Shown one piece after another: positions 1 through 9,300 of a DNA stretch of 44,460 nucleotides (the stretch's first letter is position 1; every line of letters begins with the position of its first letter). Under the pieces are notes generated by a model that had not been told where the DNA came from, ran no database searches, and worked only from the letters and a program-made list of their open reading frames with translations. Source of the stretch: DATCZS01 sp036525795 (lineage in GTDB: Bacteria; Actinomycetota; Acidimicrobiia; Spongiisociales; ZC4RG35); assembly GCA_036525795.1 (NCBI GenBank), contig DATCZS010000116.1, positions 1 through 44,460 on the forward strand, written 5' to 3'. The position numbers were made by a program, and so were the translations under genes.

Positions 1-802
1 ACTTGTCTGAGAGCCATCCGTGATTGGTGGCGTCGGAGTCGACGCCGACGAACCGCACCAATTCGTTCTGACTGGCCTGGATGGTCATGCGGTCGCCGGC
101 GGTGCAATGTGCGCAGGTCGACTCCACCAGGGTGAGGTCCCACGGCCGGGCACGGAACCGATAGGCGGTCGCGGTCAGCGCGCCCACCGGGCAGATCTGC
201 ACCGTGTTTCCGGAGAAGTACGACGAGAAGGGCAGGTCGGGGAACGTGTTGACCTGGGTGGCGTTGCCCCGGTCGGCGAACTCGATCAGGGGGTCGCCGG
301 AGACCTCGTCCGAGAAGCGAGTGCAGCGGGCGCAGAGGATGCAGCGCTCGCGGTCCAGCAGCACCAGGTCGGAGATCGGGATGGGCTTCTCGAAGTGGCG
401 CTTCTCCTCGACGAAACGCGACTCACCCGGCCCATAGGCCATCGCCTGGTCCTGGAGCGGGCACTCACCGCCCTTGTCGCACACCGGGCAGTCGAGAGGA
501 TGGTTGGCGAGCAGGAATTCGAGGATGCCCTCCTGCGCCTTCTTGACCGTGTCGCTCTGGGTGTCGACGACCATCCCGTCGTTCACCGGGTTGGTGCATG
601 CGGTGATCATCAACGGGCCGCGGGGTGTCTCGATCTGGACCAGGCACATCCGGCACATGCCCACAGGATTCATCCGCGGATGCCAGCAGAAGCGGGGGAT
701 GTAGGTGCCGTTGTCCTGTGCCGCCTTGATCAGCAGCTCGCCCGGCTTTACCTGCATCTCCTTGCCGTCGACGGTGATGGTCACCAGCTGGACGTCGCTC
801 AT
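1..802 (-). CDS. nuoG: NADH-quinone oxidoreductase subunit G, N-terminal part (truncated by window edge)
   Basis: This is the Fe-S subunit of the peripheral arm of complex I, carrying electrons from the NuoF flavin toward quinone. Reading leftward from ATG at 802, 267 codons stay open to the window edge. Visible are a plant-type 2Fe-2S region (cysteines around FCWHPRMNPVGMCRMCLV and ACTNPV), the CPVCDKGGECPLQDQ segment that binds the next cluster, and a ferredoxin-like CILCARCTRFSDEVSG with a later QICPVGAL. The ATG overlaps the nuoF stop as ATGA, which suggests translational coupling and fixes the start. The C-terminal molybdopterin-like domain is beyond the window. Confidence 0.95.
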   Translation of the reverse strand, partial: MSDVQLVTITVDGKEMQVKPGELLIKAAQDNGTYIPRFCWHPRMNPVGMCRMCLVQIETPRGPLMITACTNPVNDGMVVDTQSDTVKKAQEGILEFLLANHPLDCPVCDKGGECPLQDQAMAYGPGESRFVEEKRHFEKPIPISDLVLLDRERCILCARCTRFSDEVSGDPLIEFADRGNATQVNTFPDLPFSSYFSGNTVQICPVGALTATAYRFRARPWDLTLVESTCAHCTAGDRMTIQASQNELVRFVGVDSDATNHGWLSDK

Positions 803-2145
803 GGTCGGCTCCCGTTCCCGCCCGAGCCGATCGATACCGAAACCGGCCCCCGGAACCGGGGGCAGCCGCCGTTGTCGATGTGGTCGACGATCTCGTCCCT
901 GAAGTACTTGGTGATCGAGATGATCGGGGACACCGCAGACGGGCCGAGGGGGCAGATGGTGGTCTGTCGGGGCGGCCAGCCAAGCCCGACAGAGATGTTG
1001 TCCGAGATGTCGAGGAGCAGGTCGATGTCGATCGAGCGGCCCTGTCCGCTCTCGATGCGCCGCAGCACCATCTCCAGCCAGGTGGTCCCCTCCCGGCACG
1101 GCGTGCACTGCCCGCACGACTCGTGCGCGAAGAACCGGACCACCCGCTCGGCGGCCTGCACCACGCAGGTGGTGTCGTCCATCACCACCACCGCACCCGA
1201 CCCGAGCATCGAGCCGGCCGAGCCGGTGTCGTTCTTGGTGATCGGAAGGTCGAGATGCTCTTCCGGCACGAACCATGGAGCCGAGGCGCCGCCCGGGATC
1301 CAGGTCTTCAACTCGTTGCCGTCCCGGATTCCTCCGGCGACGTCGAAGATCAGGTCGCGCCAGGTGAGACCGTGTGTGAGCTCGTAGTTGCCCGGCTTGG
1401 CGACGTGGCCCGAGACCGAGAACATGAACGTACCGGTGTCGTCGGCATGCCCGAGCGCCCTGTAGTCGTCCACCCCCATGGCGAGAATGTGAGGGATGTT
1501 CGACATCGTCTCGACGTTGTTGACGATGGTCGGCTTCATGTAGAGGCCCTTGGCCGCCGGGAAGTAGGGCGGCTTCAGGCGGGGTTCGCCGCGCTTGCCT
1601 TCCAGAGAGTTGAGAAGGGCGGTCTCCTCACCGCAGATGTACGCCCCGCCCCCCAGGTGGACGGTGACTTCGAGGTGGTAGTCGGAGCCGAAGATCCCTT
1701 TGCCGAGGTAGCCCTTGGCGTATGCCTCGTCGACAGCAGACTGCACCCGGCGTGCCGGCTTGGGATACTCGCCCCGGATGTAGACGAAGGCCTCGTGCAC
1801 CTCGTTGGCGATGGCGGTGATGATGATGCCCTCGAGCATCTGATGGGGGTCGCGCTCGAGCAGCTGGCGGTCCTTGAACGTCCCCGGTTCCGACTCGTCG
1901 CCGTTCACCACCAGGTAGGCCGGTCGGTCCGGCGCCAGGAAGCTCCACTTCATGCCGGCGGAGAAGGCGGCTCCACCTCGTCCGAGCAGGCCCGAGCCCT
2001 TGACCAGTTCGACGAGCTGGTCACGGGTCATGCCCACCGCCGCCCTGGCCTGGACATACCCACCGGTCGCCTCGTAGCGGGCGATGGTGTGGCTGTCGGA
2101 GGGGTGGTCGCTCATCCGCCGCGTGATCACCTGGGGATGGCTCAC
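799..2145 (-). CDS. nuoF: NADH-quinone oxidoreductase subunit F (NADH/FMN-binding)
   Basis: NuoF oxidises NADH with FMN and holds a 4Fe-4S cluster at the tip of complex I. The 448-residue product is normal length. It shows the glycine-rich NADH/FMN region (GLLGRGGAAFSAGMKW), VVNGDESEPGTFKDR, GGGAYICGEETALLNSLEG, and the C-terminal cluster motif SCGQCTPCREG with a later distal cysteine (TTICPLG). The frame stays open upstream of the gene inside nuoE, but the GTG at 2145 overlaps the nuoE stop as GTGA and has GGAGGG just upstream, so I take it as the start. ATG at 2115 is the alternative. It ends in an ATGA overlap with nuoG. Confidence 0.96.
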   Translation of the reverse strand: MSHPQVITRRMSDHPSDSHTIARYEATGGYVQARAAVGMTRDQLVELVKGSGLLGRGGAAFSAGMKWSFLAPDRPAYLVVNGDESEPGTFKDRQLLERDPHQMLEGIIITAIANEVHEAFVYIRGEYPKPARRVQSAVDEAYAKGYLGKGIFGSDYHLEVTVHLGGGAYICGEETALLNSLEGKRGEPRLKPPYFPAAKGLYMKPTIVNNVETMSNIPHILAMGVDDYRALGHADDTGTFMFSVSGHVAKPGNYELTHGLTWRDLIFDVAGGIRDGNELKTWIPGGASAPWFVPEEHLDLPITKNDTGSAGSMLGSGAVVVMDDTTCVVQAAERVVRFFAHESCGQCTPCREGTTWLEMVLRRIESGQGRSIDIDLLLDISDNISVGLGWPPRQTTICPLGPSAVSPIISITKYFRDEIVDHIDNGGCPRFRGPVSVSIGSGGNGSRP

Positions 2146-2765
2146 GACTCGCCCTCCCCGGCCAGGGTGCCGTATGGACCGAACGCCGGGTAGGGCCCCG
2201 TTGCCCCCACGTCTTCGGAGATCGCCCAGTCGAAGCTGCGCCGGCCGCCGAAGAGCTGCTGCATCTCGTCTGTGTTGACCGCCTCCGGGCGGGCTTTCTT
2301 CAGCCACCGCACCAGCTCGCGGGCCTTTTCGGGAGTGAGGCCTTCGATCAGTTCGTAGTTGACCTGCACCGCCGGAGCCCCGCCGCACGCACCGATGCAT
2401 TCGGCGTGTTCCACCGAGATCAGGCCTTCGGCGTCGGTCTCGCCGTGGGGCACACCCGATTCGTCCTCGACGGCGTGGAGCACGTCATCGCCGCCGAGCA
2501 ACATGCACGAGATCGACGTGCAGCACGAGACGAGATACGCCCCGGTCCGCTCCCGCTTGTACATCGTGTAGAACGACGCCACCGATTGCACCTGGGCCGG
2601 AGTGATCCCGGTCCACTCTGCGACTTCGGTCATCCCCTGCTCGGTGAGATGGCCGTCCTCGCGCATGGCGAGATAGAGGAGCGGCATCACGGCAGAGCGC
2701 TTTTCGGGATAGCGGGCGATGATCTCGCGGGCACGCGTCTGGGTGGTTTCGGACCATCGACTCAT
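2142..2765 (-). CDS. nuoE: NADH-quinone oxidoreductase subunit E (2Fe-2S)
   Basis: NuoE is the thioredoxin-fold 2Fe-2S subunit next to NuoF. The 207-residue product carries the helical N-domain (YPEKRSAVMPLLYLAMRE, GITPAQVQSVASFYTMY) and cluster cysteines in SCCTSISCMLLGG and ECIGACGGAPAVQVN. The extra cysteine in SCCTSISC is slightly unusual. The start is ATG at 2765. No nuoD lies upstream. Instead a repeat-bearing gap and three plus-strand genes intervene, so nuoEFG probably has its own promoter in the 2766-2927 gap. The C-terminal tail after the ferredoxin-like core (about residues 165-207) is acidic and of unknown role. Confidence 0.95.
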   Translation of the reverse strand: MSRWSETTQTRAREIIARYPEKRSAVMPLLYLAMREDGHLTEQGMTEVAEWTGITPAQVQSVASFYTMYKRERTGAYLVSCCTSISCMLLGGDDVLHAVEDESGVPHGETDAEGLISVEHAECIGACGGAPAVQVNYELIEGLTPEKARELVRWLKKARPEAVNTDEMQQLFGGRRSFDWAISEDVGATGPYPAFGPYGTLAGEGES

Positions 2766-2825
2766 GACGGAGCCGAATGCTAGGAGGGAACGGCGCGACG
2801 GACGAAACGATGGCGCCTGGCGGAG

Positions 2826-2849
2826 CGATATCAGCGATCGGCGATCGGC
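2826..2849. repeat. Dispersed GATC-rich repeat, copy 1
   Basis: The copy reads as GCGATATCAGCGATCGGC followed by GATCGGC. It belongs to the same family as copies near 12571, 13140, 16909, 20579 and 42549. It sits in the gap upstream of nuoE, about 25 bp from a short heptad array. Confidence 0.6.
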
Positions 2850-2874
2850 ACGCAAGACGTGCGCCGCCCGAATT

Positions 2875-2909
2875 GAGACTCGAGACTCGGGACTCGAGAC
2901 GTGAGACCT
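2875..2909. repeat. Short 7-bp tandem array (about 5 units)
   Basis: Five successive heptads are GAGACTC, GAGACTC, GGGACTC, GAGACGT and GAGACCT. The phase and composition match the large arrays at 28846, 35768 and 42561, so this looks like a minor or diverged member. It lies just upstream of the SDR gene. Confidence 0.65.
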
Positions 2910-2927
2910 TCCACGTAGCCTGGCGTG

Positions 2928-3734
2928 ATGTCGCGCCCACTCATCGCCATCACCGGTGCCAACGCCGGAATCGGACGAGAGACTGCCATCGAGCTCGGCC
3001 GCCGGGGGTTCGACCTGGTGCTGTTCGGCCGCTCCGAGGCGCGGACGGCGCCCCTCCTCGGCGAACTGGCCGCACTGGGAGCCGGAGCCCGGTTCGTGGC
3101 ATGCGACCTCGCCTCGCTCGTCTCGGTGGCGGAGGCGGCGCGCCATGTGTCGGATCCGGTCGACGTGCTGATCAACAACGCCGGCGTGGGCGGCCGCCGC
3201 GGCGTGACGGCGGACGGATTCGAGCTGGCCTTCGGGGTGAACCACCTCGGCCACCATCTCCTCACTCGATTGCTGCTTCCCCGCATCCGGCGGCGGGTGG
3301 TGACCGTGTCGTCCAACGCCCACTTCGGCGCACCCGGCATCGACTGGGGGCGCGTGCGCGCCAAGACCCGCTCGCTGACGGGCTGGAGCGAGTACCAGGC
3401 GTCGAAGCTCGCCAACGTCCTGTTCTCGCGTGAGCTGTCCCGGCGCGCGGGTGGTGACGACACCACCTACTGCGTGCATCCGGGGATGGTGTCTACCGGG
3501 ATGTGGAGGCTTCCGCCGCCACTCCGGGGCCTGGTGATCCGCAACCTGGTGCCGGTCGATCAGGGCGCAAAGACCTCCGTGTGGTGCGCGACCGACCCGG
3601 ACCTCGCCGGGGCGACCGGCGCCTACTACGTGCGCTGCCGACCGGGCCGCACGAGCGAAGTGGCTGCAGACGACGACCTCGCCCTCGAGCTGTGGGATCG
3701 GAGCGAAGCCTGGCTGGCTCCCTACCTGGCCTGA
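2928..3734 (+). CDS. Short-chain dehydrogenase/reductase (retinol dehydrogenase-like)
   Basis: This is an NAD(P)-dependent oxidoreductase of the classical SDR family with unknown substrate. The 268-residue product has the dinucleotide motif TGANAGIG (about residues 9-16), CDLASL after strand 3, NNAG (83-86), a serine in VTVSSNAH (128/129) and the catalytic pair in YQASK (Y156, K160). The HPGMVSTGM segment is typical of the retinol-dehydrogenase/WW-oxidoreductase-like subgroup. The start is ATG at 2928, with GTG at 2925 directly before it as an alternative. It is the first of three plus-strand redox genes inserted between nuoE and nuoD. Confidence 0.9.
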   Translation: MSRPLIAITGANAGIGRETAIELGRRGFDLVLFGRSEARTAPLLGELAALGAGARFVACDLASLVSVAEAARHVSDPVDVLINNAGVGGRRGVTADGFELAFGVNHLGHHLLTRLLLPRIRRRVVTVSSNAHFGAPGIDWGRVRAKTRSLTGWSEYQASKLANVLFSRELSRRAGGDDTTYCVHPGMVSTGMWRLPPPLRGLVIRNLVPVDQGAKTSVWCATDPDLAGATGAYYVRCRPGRTSEVAADDDLALELWDRSEAWLAPYLA

Positions 3735-3860
3735 CCCGACTCGCACCACGAAGACGGCGGTCTGCCCCCGGTCGGGTTTCGCGGTCGGTCTGCGGATGCA
3801 TCGACCGCGTTCGAGCCGGTTCCCGGCCACCGGATCGCTCCCCTTCGGTACAGTCGCCAG

Positions 3861-4754
3861 GTGAAGATCGGGATCCAGCTTCCGGAAGTCGAGCGGGTTG
3901 CGCGGTGGCCAGAGTTGGAGGAGATGGCCCGGGCCATCGAGGCGGGCGGATTCGACTCGATCTGGGTGGGCGACCATCTGCTGTACCGGACCGAGTCGGA
4001 CGAACGGGGTCCGTGGGAGGCGTGGACCCAGCTGGCGGCCATCGCAGCCGTCACCCGGCGGGTGGAGATCGGACCGCTGGTCGCGGCGCTCCCGTTTCAC
4101 GAACCGGCGATGCTGGCGAAGATGGCGTCGACCGTCGACGAGATCAGCGGCGGGCGGCTCGTCTTCGGAATCGGCGCAGGATGGAATCGGACCGAGTTCG
4201 ACGCCTTCGGCATCCCCTACCAGCGCCGCGTGGACCGATTCTCGGATTCGTTCGAGATCATCCGGCGCCTGATGGGCGGCGAGTCCGTGACATGGGACAG
4301 CGAGTTCTCCCGGCTCGATCGGTGCGTGCTTCTCCCCTCCTCTCGCCGGCCCGGGCCACCGCCGTTCATGGTCGGCTCGAATGGCCCGCGCATGCTCTCG
4401 CTCACTCTGCCCTACGTGCAGTCCTGGAATTCGTGGTTCACGGCGTTCGACAACGACCCCGACCGGCTTCCCGAGCTTCTCCGCCGCATCGACGACGCCT
4501 GTGAGCTGGCGGGCCGGGATCCGGGCAGCGTCGAACGTACGGTGGCGCTGCTCATCGAACTGGATGGGGCTCTCGGGCGAAGCGGGGCGGATGTGTCACC
4601 GATCGCCGGGAGCGACGCAGAGATCGTGGCCGCCCTCGACCGCGTGGCCAAAGCCGGGATCTCCCATGTGCAGCTGGTGCTCGATCCCATCACGCTCGTC
4701 TCGATCGAGCGCATGACGTCCATCCTCGAGTCCTATCGGAGCCGACCCCGGTGA
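3861..4754 (+). CDS. LLM-class (luciferase-like) F420- or flavin-dependent oxidoreductase
   Basis: This is a TIM-barrel oxidoreductase of the bacterial luciferase-like superfamily. In actinobacteria such proteins mostly use coenzyme F420, but the sequence alone does not settle F420 versus FMN. Family signs are MKIGIQLPEV at the N-terminus, FDSIWVGDHLL (about 31-41), ISGGRLVFGIGAGWN and the PPFMVGSNGPRML strand. The length of 297 residues is typical. The start is GTG at 3861. The stop overlaps the next gene's GTG (GTGA), so the two are probably translated together. The substrate is unknown. Confidence 0.88.
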   Translation: MKIGIQLPEVERVARWPELEEMARAIEAGGFDSIWVGDHLLYRTESDERGPWEAWTQLAAIAAVTRRVEIGPLVAALPFHEPAMLAKMASTVDEISGGRLVFGIGAGWNRTEFDAFGIPYQRRVDRFSDSFEIIRRLMGGESVTWDSEFSRLDRCVLLPSSRRPGPPPFMVGSNGPRMLSLTLPYVQSWNSWFTAFDNDPDRLPELLRRIDDACELAGRDPGSVERTVALLIELDGALGRSGADVSPIAGSDAEIVAALDRVAKAGISHVQLVLDPITLVSIERMTSILESYRSRPR

Positions 4755-6322
4755 GCCCGGACGACGCCCTCGCGGCGCTCCAGCCACAGCACCCCATGTC
4801 GATCTCGGCGATGGTCGGACAGACCTGGGACGTGGTGGTGGTCGGGGCAGGACACAACGGGTTGACCGCCGCCGCCTACCTGGCGAGGGCCGGGAAGTCG
4901 GTTCTCGTGCTCGAGCGTCGCGATCGACTGGGTGGAGCGGCCACCCTCGAGGAGATGTGGCCCGGCTACGTGATATCCCCCTGTGCGTACCTGGCCGGCC
5001 TGCTCCATCCGGTCGTGATCGACGAGCTCCAGCTGCGCCGGCGAGGGCTCGAGATCGTGGTCGGCGACCCCTCCTATTTCGTGCCGTTCCAGGACGGATC
5101 ACACTTCACCGCCTGGATGGACGACGCCAAGACGGCTGCCTCGATCGCCTCCTTCGCTCCGCACGACGTCGCCGGGCACTTTCGCCGCCAAGCGCTGTTC
5201 GACCGGGTGCGGGATGCCCTGAGGCCCGAATCGGACGATGACCTGTGGCTGCAGCACTCACCCACCCGCCAGCAGATCGAAGAGCGCCTCATGCACGATC
5301 CGGAGGCGCTCCAGCTCCTGTTCGAGGACTCCCAGATCGACAACCTGCGGCGGTTCTACCGGGACGAGCGAATGATCGCCGCATACGCAGGCCAGGGCAT
5401 CATCGGGATCAACGCCTCCCCGTTCGACCCCGGCACTGCGTCAGTCGACTTCTATCACGGCTCGGGCAGACAGGAGAACCGGCCCGGTGAGTGGGGCTTC
5501 GTCATGGGGGGAATGGGAGTGGTGTCGGCCGTGCTGGCCGACGCCGCCGCCGGAGCCGGCGCGGTGATCGCCATCGACCTCCCGGTGGCGAGGATCCGAC
5601 CCGGGCTGGGAGTGGAGTTGGAGACAGGCGACCTGATCCGCAGCCGATCGGTCGTCTCGAACGCCGACCCCGCCACCACCCTTACCTTGCTTGGCGACGA
5701 GGCTCCGGACGGTTTTCGGGACGCCGTCGAGGCAGTGCCCATCGAGAGCGCTGCAGCCAAGGTCACCTTCGCCCTGGCCGCACTCCCCGACTTCGGCGAG
5801 CCCCACGCCACCCTGGCCCAGATCGAGATCGTCCGGTCACCCGACGCCGTCCACGAGTCGTACCTGGCTGCCCGCCGCGGCGAGATCTCGGACGAGATCT
5901 GGTGCGAGCTGTACCTCCAGACGCCATACGATCCGTCGATCGCTCCCCCCGGCAAGCACGTGCTGAGCGCCTTCTGTCAGTACGTCCCCTACTCCTGGGC
6001 CGACGAGAGGAGCTGGGATGACCACCGCGACGAGGTGGCTGCAACGGTCATCCGTTCGATCGAGCGATTCGCCCCCGGGTTCTCCGGCCTCGTCGAGCAC
6101 GTCAACGTCGAAGGGCCGCCCGACCTCGAGGACCGGCTCGGCCTCTCAGGGGGGCACATCTTCCACGGCGACATCCGGCCCGACCACCTGTGGGACAACC
6201 GGCTTTCGTATCGCACCGGGGCCCCGGGCGTGTACCTGTGCGGCGCCGGCACCCACCCTGGGGGCGGCGTCATCTCCGCCAATGGGCGCAACTCCGCCCG
6301 GGTGGTGCTCGCCGACCTCTGA
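4751..6322 (+). CDS. Phytoene desaturase-like FAD-dependent oxidoreductase (PYROXD2/CrtI-type)
   Basis: This 523-residue FAD flavoprotein resembles phytoene desaturases and the PYROXD2 group. It has the N-terminal GxGxxG fold VVVVGAGHNGLTAAAYLARA, then VLVLERRDRLGGAA, and a C-terminal FAD-closing segment GVYLCGAGTHPGGGVISANG. The GHNGL and GAGTHPGGGV sequences favour the PYROXD2-like group over true carotenoid desaturases, and no other carotenoid gene is nearby. The GTG start at 4751 is coupled to the LLM gene by a 4-nt overlap. An in-frame ATG at 4796 is an alternative. It converges on the glutamate dehydrogenase gene with a 12-bp gap. Confidence 0.85.
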   Translation: MSPDDALAALQPQHPMSISAMVGQTWDVVVVGAGHNGLTAAAYLARAGKSVLVLERRDRLGGAATLEEMWPGYVISPCAYLAGLLHPVVIDELQLRRRGLEIVVGDPSYFVPFQDGSHFTAWMDDAKTAASIASFAPHDVAGHFRRQALFDRVRDALRPESDDDLWLQHSPTRQQIEERLMHDPEALQLLFEDSQIDNLRRFYRDERMIAAYAGQGIIGINASPFDPGTASVDFYHGSGRQENRPGEWGFVMGGMGVVSAVLADAAAGAGAVIAIDLPVARIRPGLGVELETGDLIRSRSVVSNADPATTLTLLGDEAPDGFRDAVEAVPIESAAAKVTFALAALPDFGEPHATLAQIEIVRSPDAVHESYLAARRGEISDEIWCELYLQTPYDPSIAPPGKHVLSAFCQYVPYSWADERSWDDHRDEVAATVIRSIERFAPGFSGLVEHVNVEGPPDLEDRLGLSGGHIFHGDIRPDHLWDNRLSYRTGAPGVYLCGAGTHPGGGVISANGRNSARVVLADL

Positions 6323-6334
6323 CACGGTCCCGGT

Positions 6335-9300
6335 TCAGGAGATCGCAGCCCGAACCTGGCGCAGGGCGACGGTGAGTCGCGTGATGTCCACGTCGCTCTC
6401 GGTGTCGAGGTCGTGCATGAAGCGGACCAGGCGGCCGACCCGCTCGGGGTGAGCGGCGAGGAAATGGTCGACGGCGTCCTTCCCGCTCAAACCATCCGCC
6501 TCGCCCATGATGCTCTCTGCGGCGATTCGGCGCGCCTTGAGGAGATCCTCCTCGAGTGTCCAGAGCGCCCACCGATCCCACCGGTCACGCAGCGGGACCA
6601 GCCGGGCGATGGATGTGAGACGATCGATGCCGAGCGACCTTCCGGCGAACAGGAACACGTCGACGGTATCCGCAACCGACGCTCCGTGAGCCCGGGCGAC
6701 CTCGATGATGTCGGGAACCAGGTTCATCATCGGCATCACCGCATGGCGTCTGGCGAGGTCCTCTGGCACGCCGGCCGACACGAGCGACTCGGCCTCCTCG
6801 CGGCAGGCCCGGCGCCATTCCGGCGGCCCCGAATCGAGTGCGACCTGCTCGACCTCGCCGAAGACCGGCCGGTGGGCCGACACCACGTCACCGAGATCCC
6901 CGGTCAGGCCGTTGGCCAGATACCAGCGGGTGACCGCCGCGACCATGCGGTCGGTGGATTGCATCATCGAGGTCCACACCTCGAGGTCGAGCGTGCCGAA
7001 GAGACGCTCGAGGCGCTCCCAGCGTTCGACGGCATCCGAGACGTCGCGGGCGATGCGGTAGGCGGCGACCACCTCTCCCGGATCGTGGCCGGTCTGGCTC
7101 ACGAGCCGGCTCACGAACACCGCCCCCTCGGAGTTCACCACGTCGTTGGCGAGCACGGTCGCCACCAGCTCGCGTCGCAGCGGGTGCTCGTCGATGAGGT
7201 CGCCGAACCGGGACACGACCGCCGGAGGGAAGTACCTGCGCAAATCGGCGAGCAGATAGGGATCGTCCGGGAGCGATGTCCTGATCAGCGCCTCTTCGAG
7301 GCTGCGCTTGGCGTTGCACAGCAATACGGCCAACTCGGGTCGGGTCATGCCCTGGCCGGATCTGGCACGCTCGCCCATCTCCTCGCTGGAGGGAAGCCGG
7401 TCGACGATTCGATCGGCAAGGCCTTCTGATTCGAGCGCAACGATCAGGTCCTCGTAGGCGTCGATGCGGCGTGGCGACGCCGCCAGTTCCTGTGACAGCA
7501 TCTGCGCCTGCTGGAAGTTGTCGTACAGGATCCGCTCGACCACGTCGGCAGCCACCTCCGCGATCAGCTCGTCGCGTTCTGGCCGTTCCAGCCGGTCGGC
7601 GGAATCCGCCATCCCGAGAAGGATCTTCAGGTTCACCTCGCGGTCGGAACAGTCCACACCACCCGAGTTGTCGATGAAGTCGGTGTTCACCCGCCCGCCG
7701 GCCTGCGCGAACTCGATGCGGGCGGCCTGGGTCAGCCCCAGGTTGCCCCCTTCGACAACCACCCTCGCCCGCAGTTGGGTGGCGTCGATCCGGACCGCAT
7801 CGTTGGTGCGGTCGCCCACCCGGTCGTCCGTCTCACCCGAGGCCTTGACATACGTTCCGATCCCGCCGTTCCACAGAAGATCGACGGGCGCAGCCAGGAT
7901 GCCGCCGATGACCTCGTTCGGGGTGTACTCGCCGGCAGTCATGCCAAGGGATCCGGCGGCCTGCTCGGTCAACAGGACCTTCTTGGCCGCCCTCGAGAAG
8001 ACACCACCGCCCTCCGAGATGAGCTCCCGGCCGTAGTCGGCCCAGGATGAGCGGGGAAGGTCGAAGAGGCGCCGGCGCTCGGAGAACGAGGCACCTGCAT
8101 CGGGAGCGGGATCGAGGAAGATGTCACGGTGGTCGAACGCCGCCACCAGCCTGATGCGATCCGATGAGAGCATCCCGTTGCCGAAGACATCCCCGGACAT
8201 GTCGCCGATCCCGACCACGGTGAACTCGTCACGGGACGGGTCGATCCCGAGTTCCACGAAGTGGCGCTTGAGCGACTCCCAGGCTCCCCTGGCGGTGATC
8301 CCGAGGGCCTTGTGGTCGTATCCGGAGGAGCCGCCAGACGCGAAGGCGTCGTCCAGCCAGAAGCCCCGCTCGGCGGCGATCGAGTTTGCGAGATCGGAGA
8401 ACGTCGCGGTGCCCTTGTCGGCGGCAACCACCAGGTAGGGATCCTCGCCATCGTGGGCGAACACGCCGGGCGGATGGAGCACGGACCCGTCCACCAGAGT
8501 GTCGGTGAGGTCGAGCAGCGATTGGATGAACACGCGGTACTGGGCTTCGACTTCGGCCCGGAGCGCGTCGGTGTCGGTCGGCGGCCTCCGCAGAACGAAC
8601 CCTCCCTTGGCGCCCGTCGGGACGATCACCGCGTTCTTGGTCATCTGCGCCTGCATCAGACCGAGCACCTCGGTCCGGTAGTCCTCCCGGCGGGTCGACC
8701 AGCGGATTCCCCCCCTGGCGACCATCCCTCCCCTGAGGTGAATCCCCTCCATGTTCGCCGAGATCACGAAGACCTCGACCATCGGAAGCGGTCTGGGCAC
8801 GTCTGGCACGTCGGACGAGATCAACTTGAACGCCAGCGCCCGGCGGTCCTCCACATAGGCGTTGGTGCGCACCGTGGCCTCGATCATCCGCAGGAACGCC
8901 CGCAGGATGCGGTCCTCGTCGAGCGAGGGAATGTCGTCGAGGGCCGAAACCACCCTGGATCGCAGGTCGACGAACGCCTCCGAGTCGGCATGCGGGGAGA
9001 ACTTCAATTCGAACAGCCGGATCAGGTCGGCGGCGAGTCGTGGATGGTTCACCAGCGTCTCGTTCACGTAGGAGACCGTGAACACAGGAAGCACCCTCCG
9101 CCAATAGGTTCGATAGGCGCGAAGGATCTCGATCTGGTCGACGCGCAGGCCGGCATCGATCACGAGCCGGCTCAGGGCATCCGTCTCCGCTCCATGAACC
9201 CAGACGGCCTCGAGCAGCTCGACCACCCGCTCGCCGCACTCACCCGGGTCGAGCATCGTCCCGTCGGAGTCGACCAGACCGAAGTCGTGGATGAAGTAGT

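Noticed and set aside
2766..4100. Upstream extension of the nuoE frame across the SDR and LLM genes
   Set aside because: It is antisense to two well-supported genes; the nuoE start is ATG at 2765.
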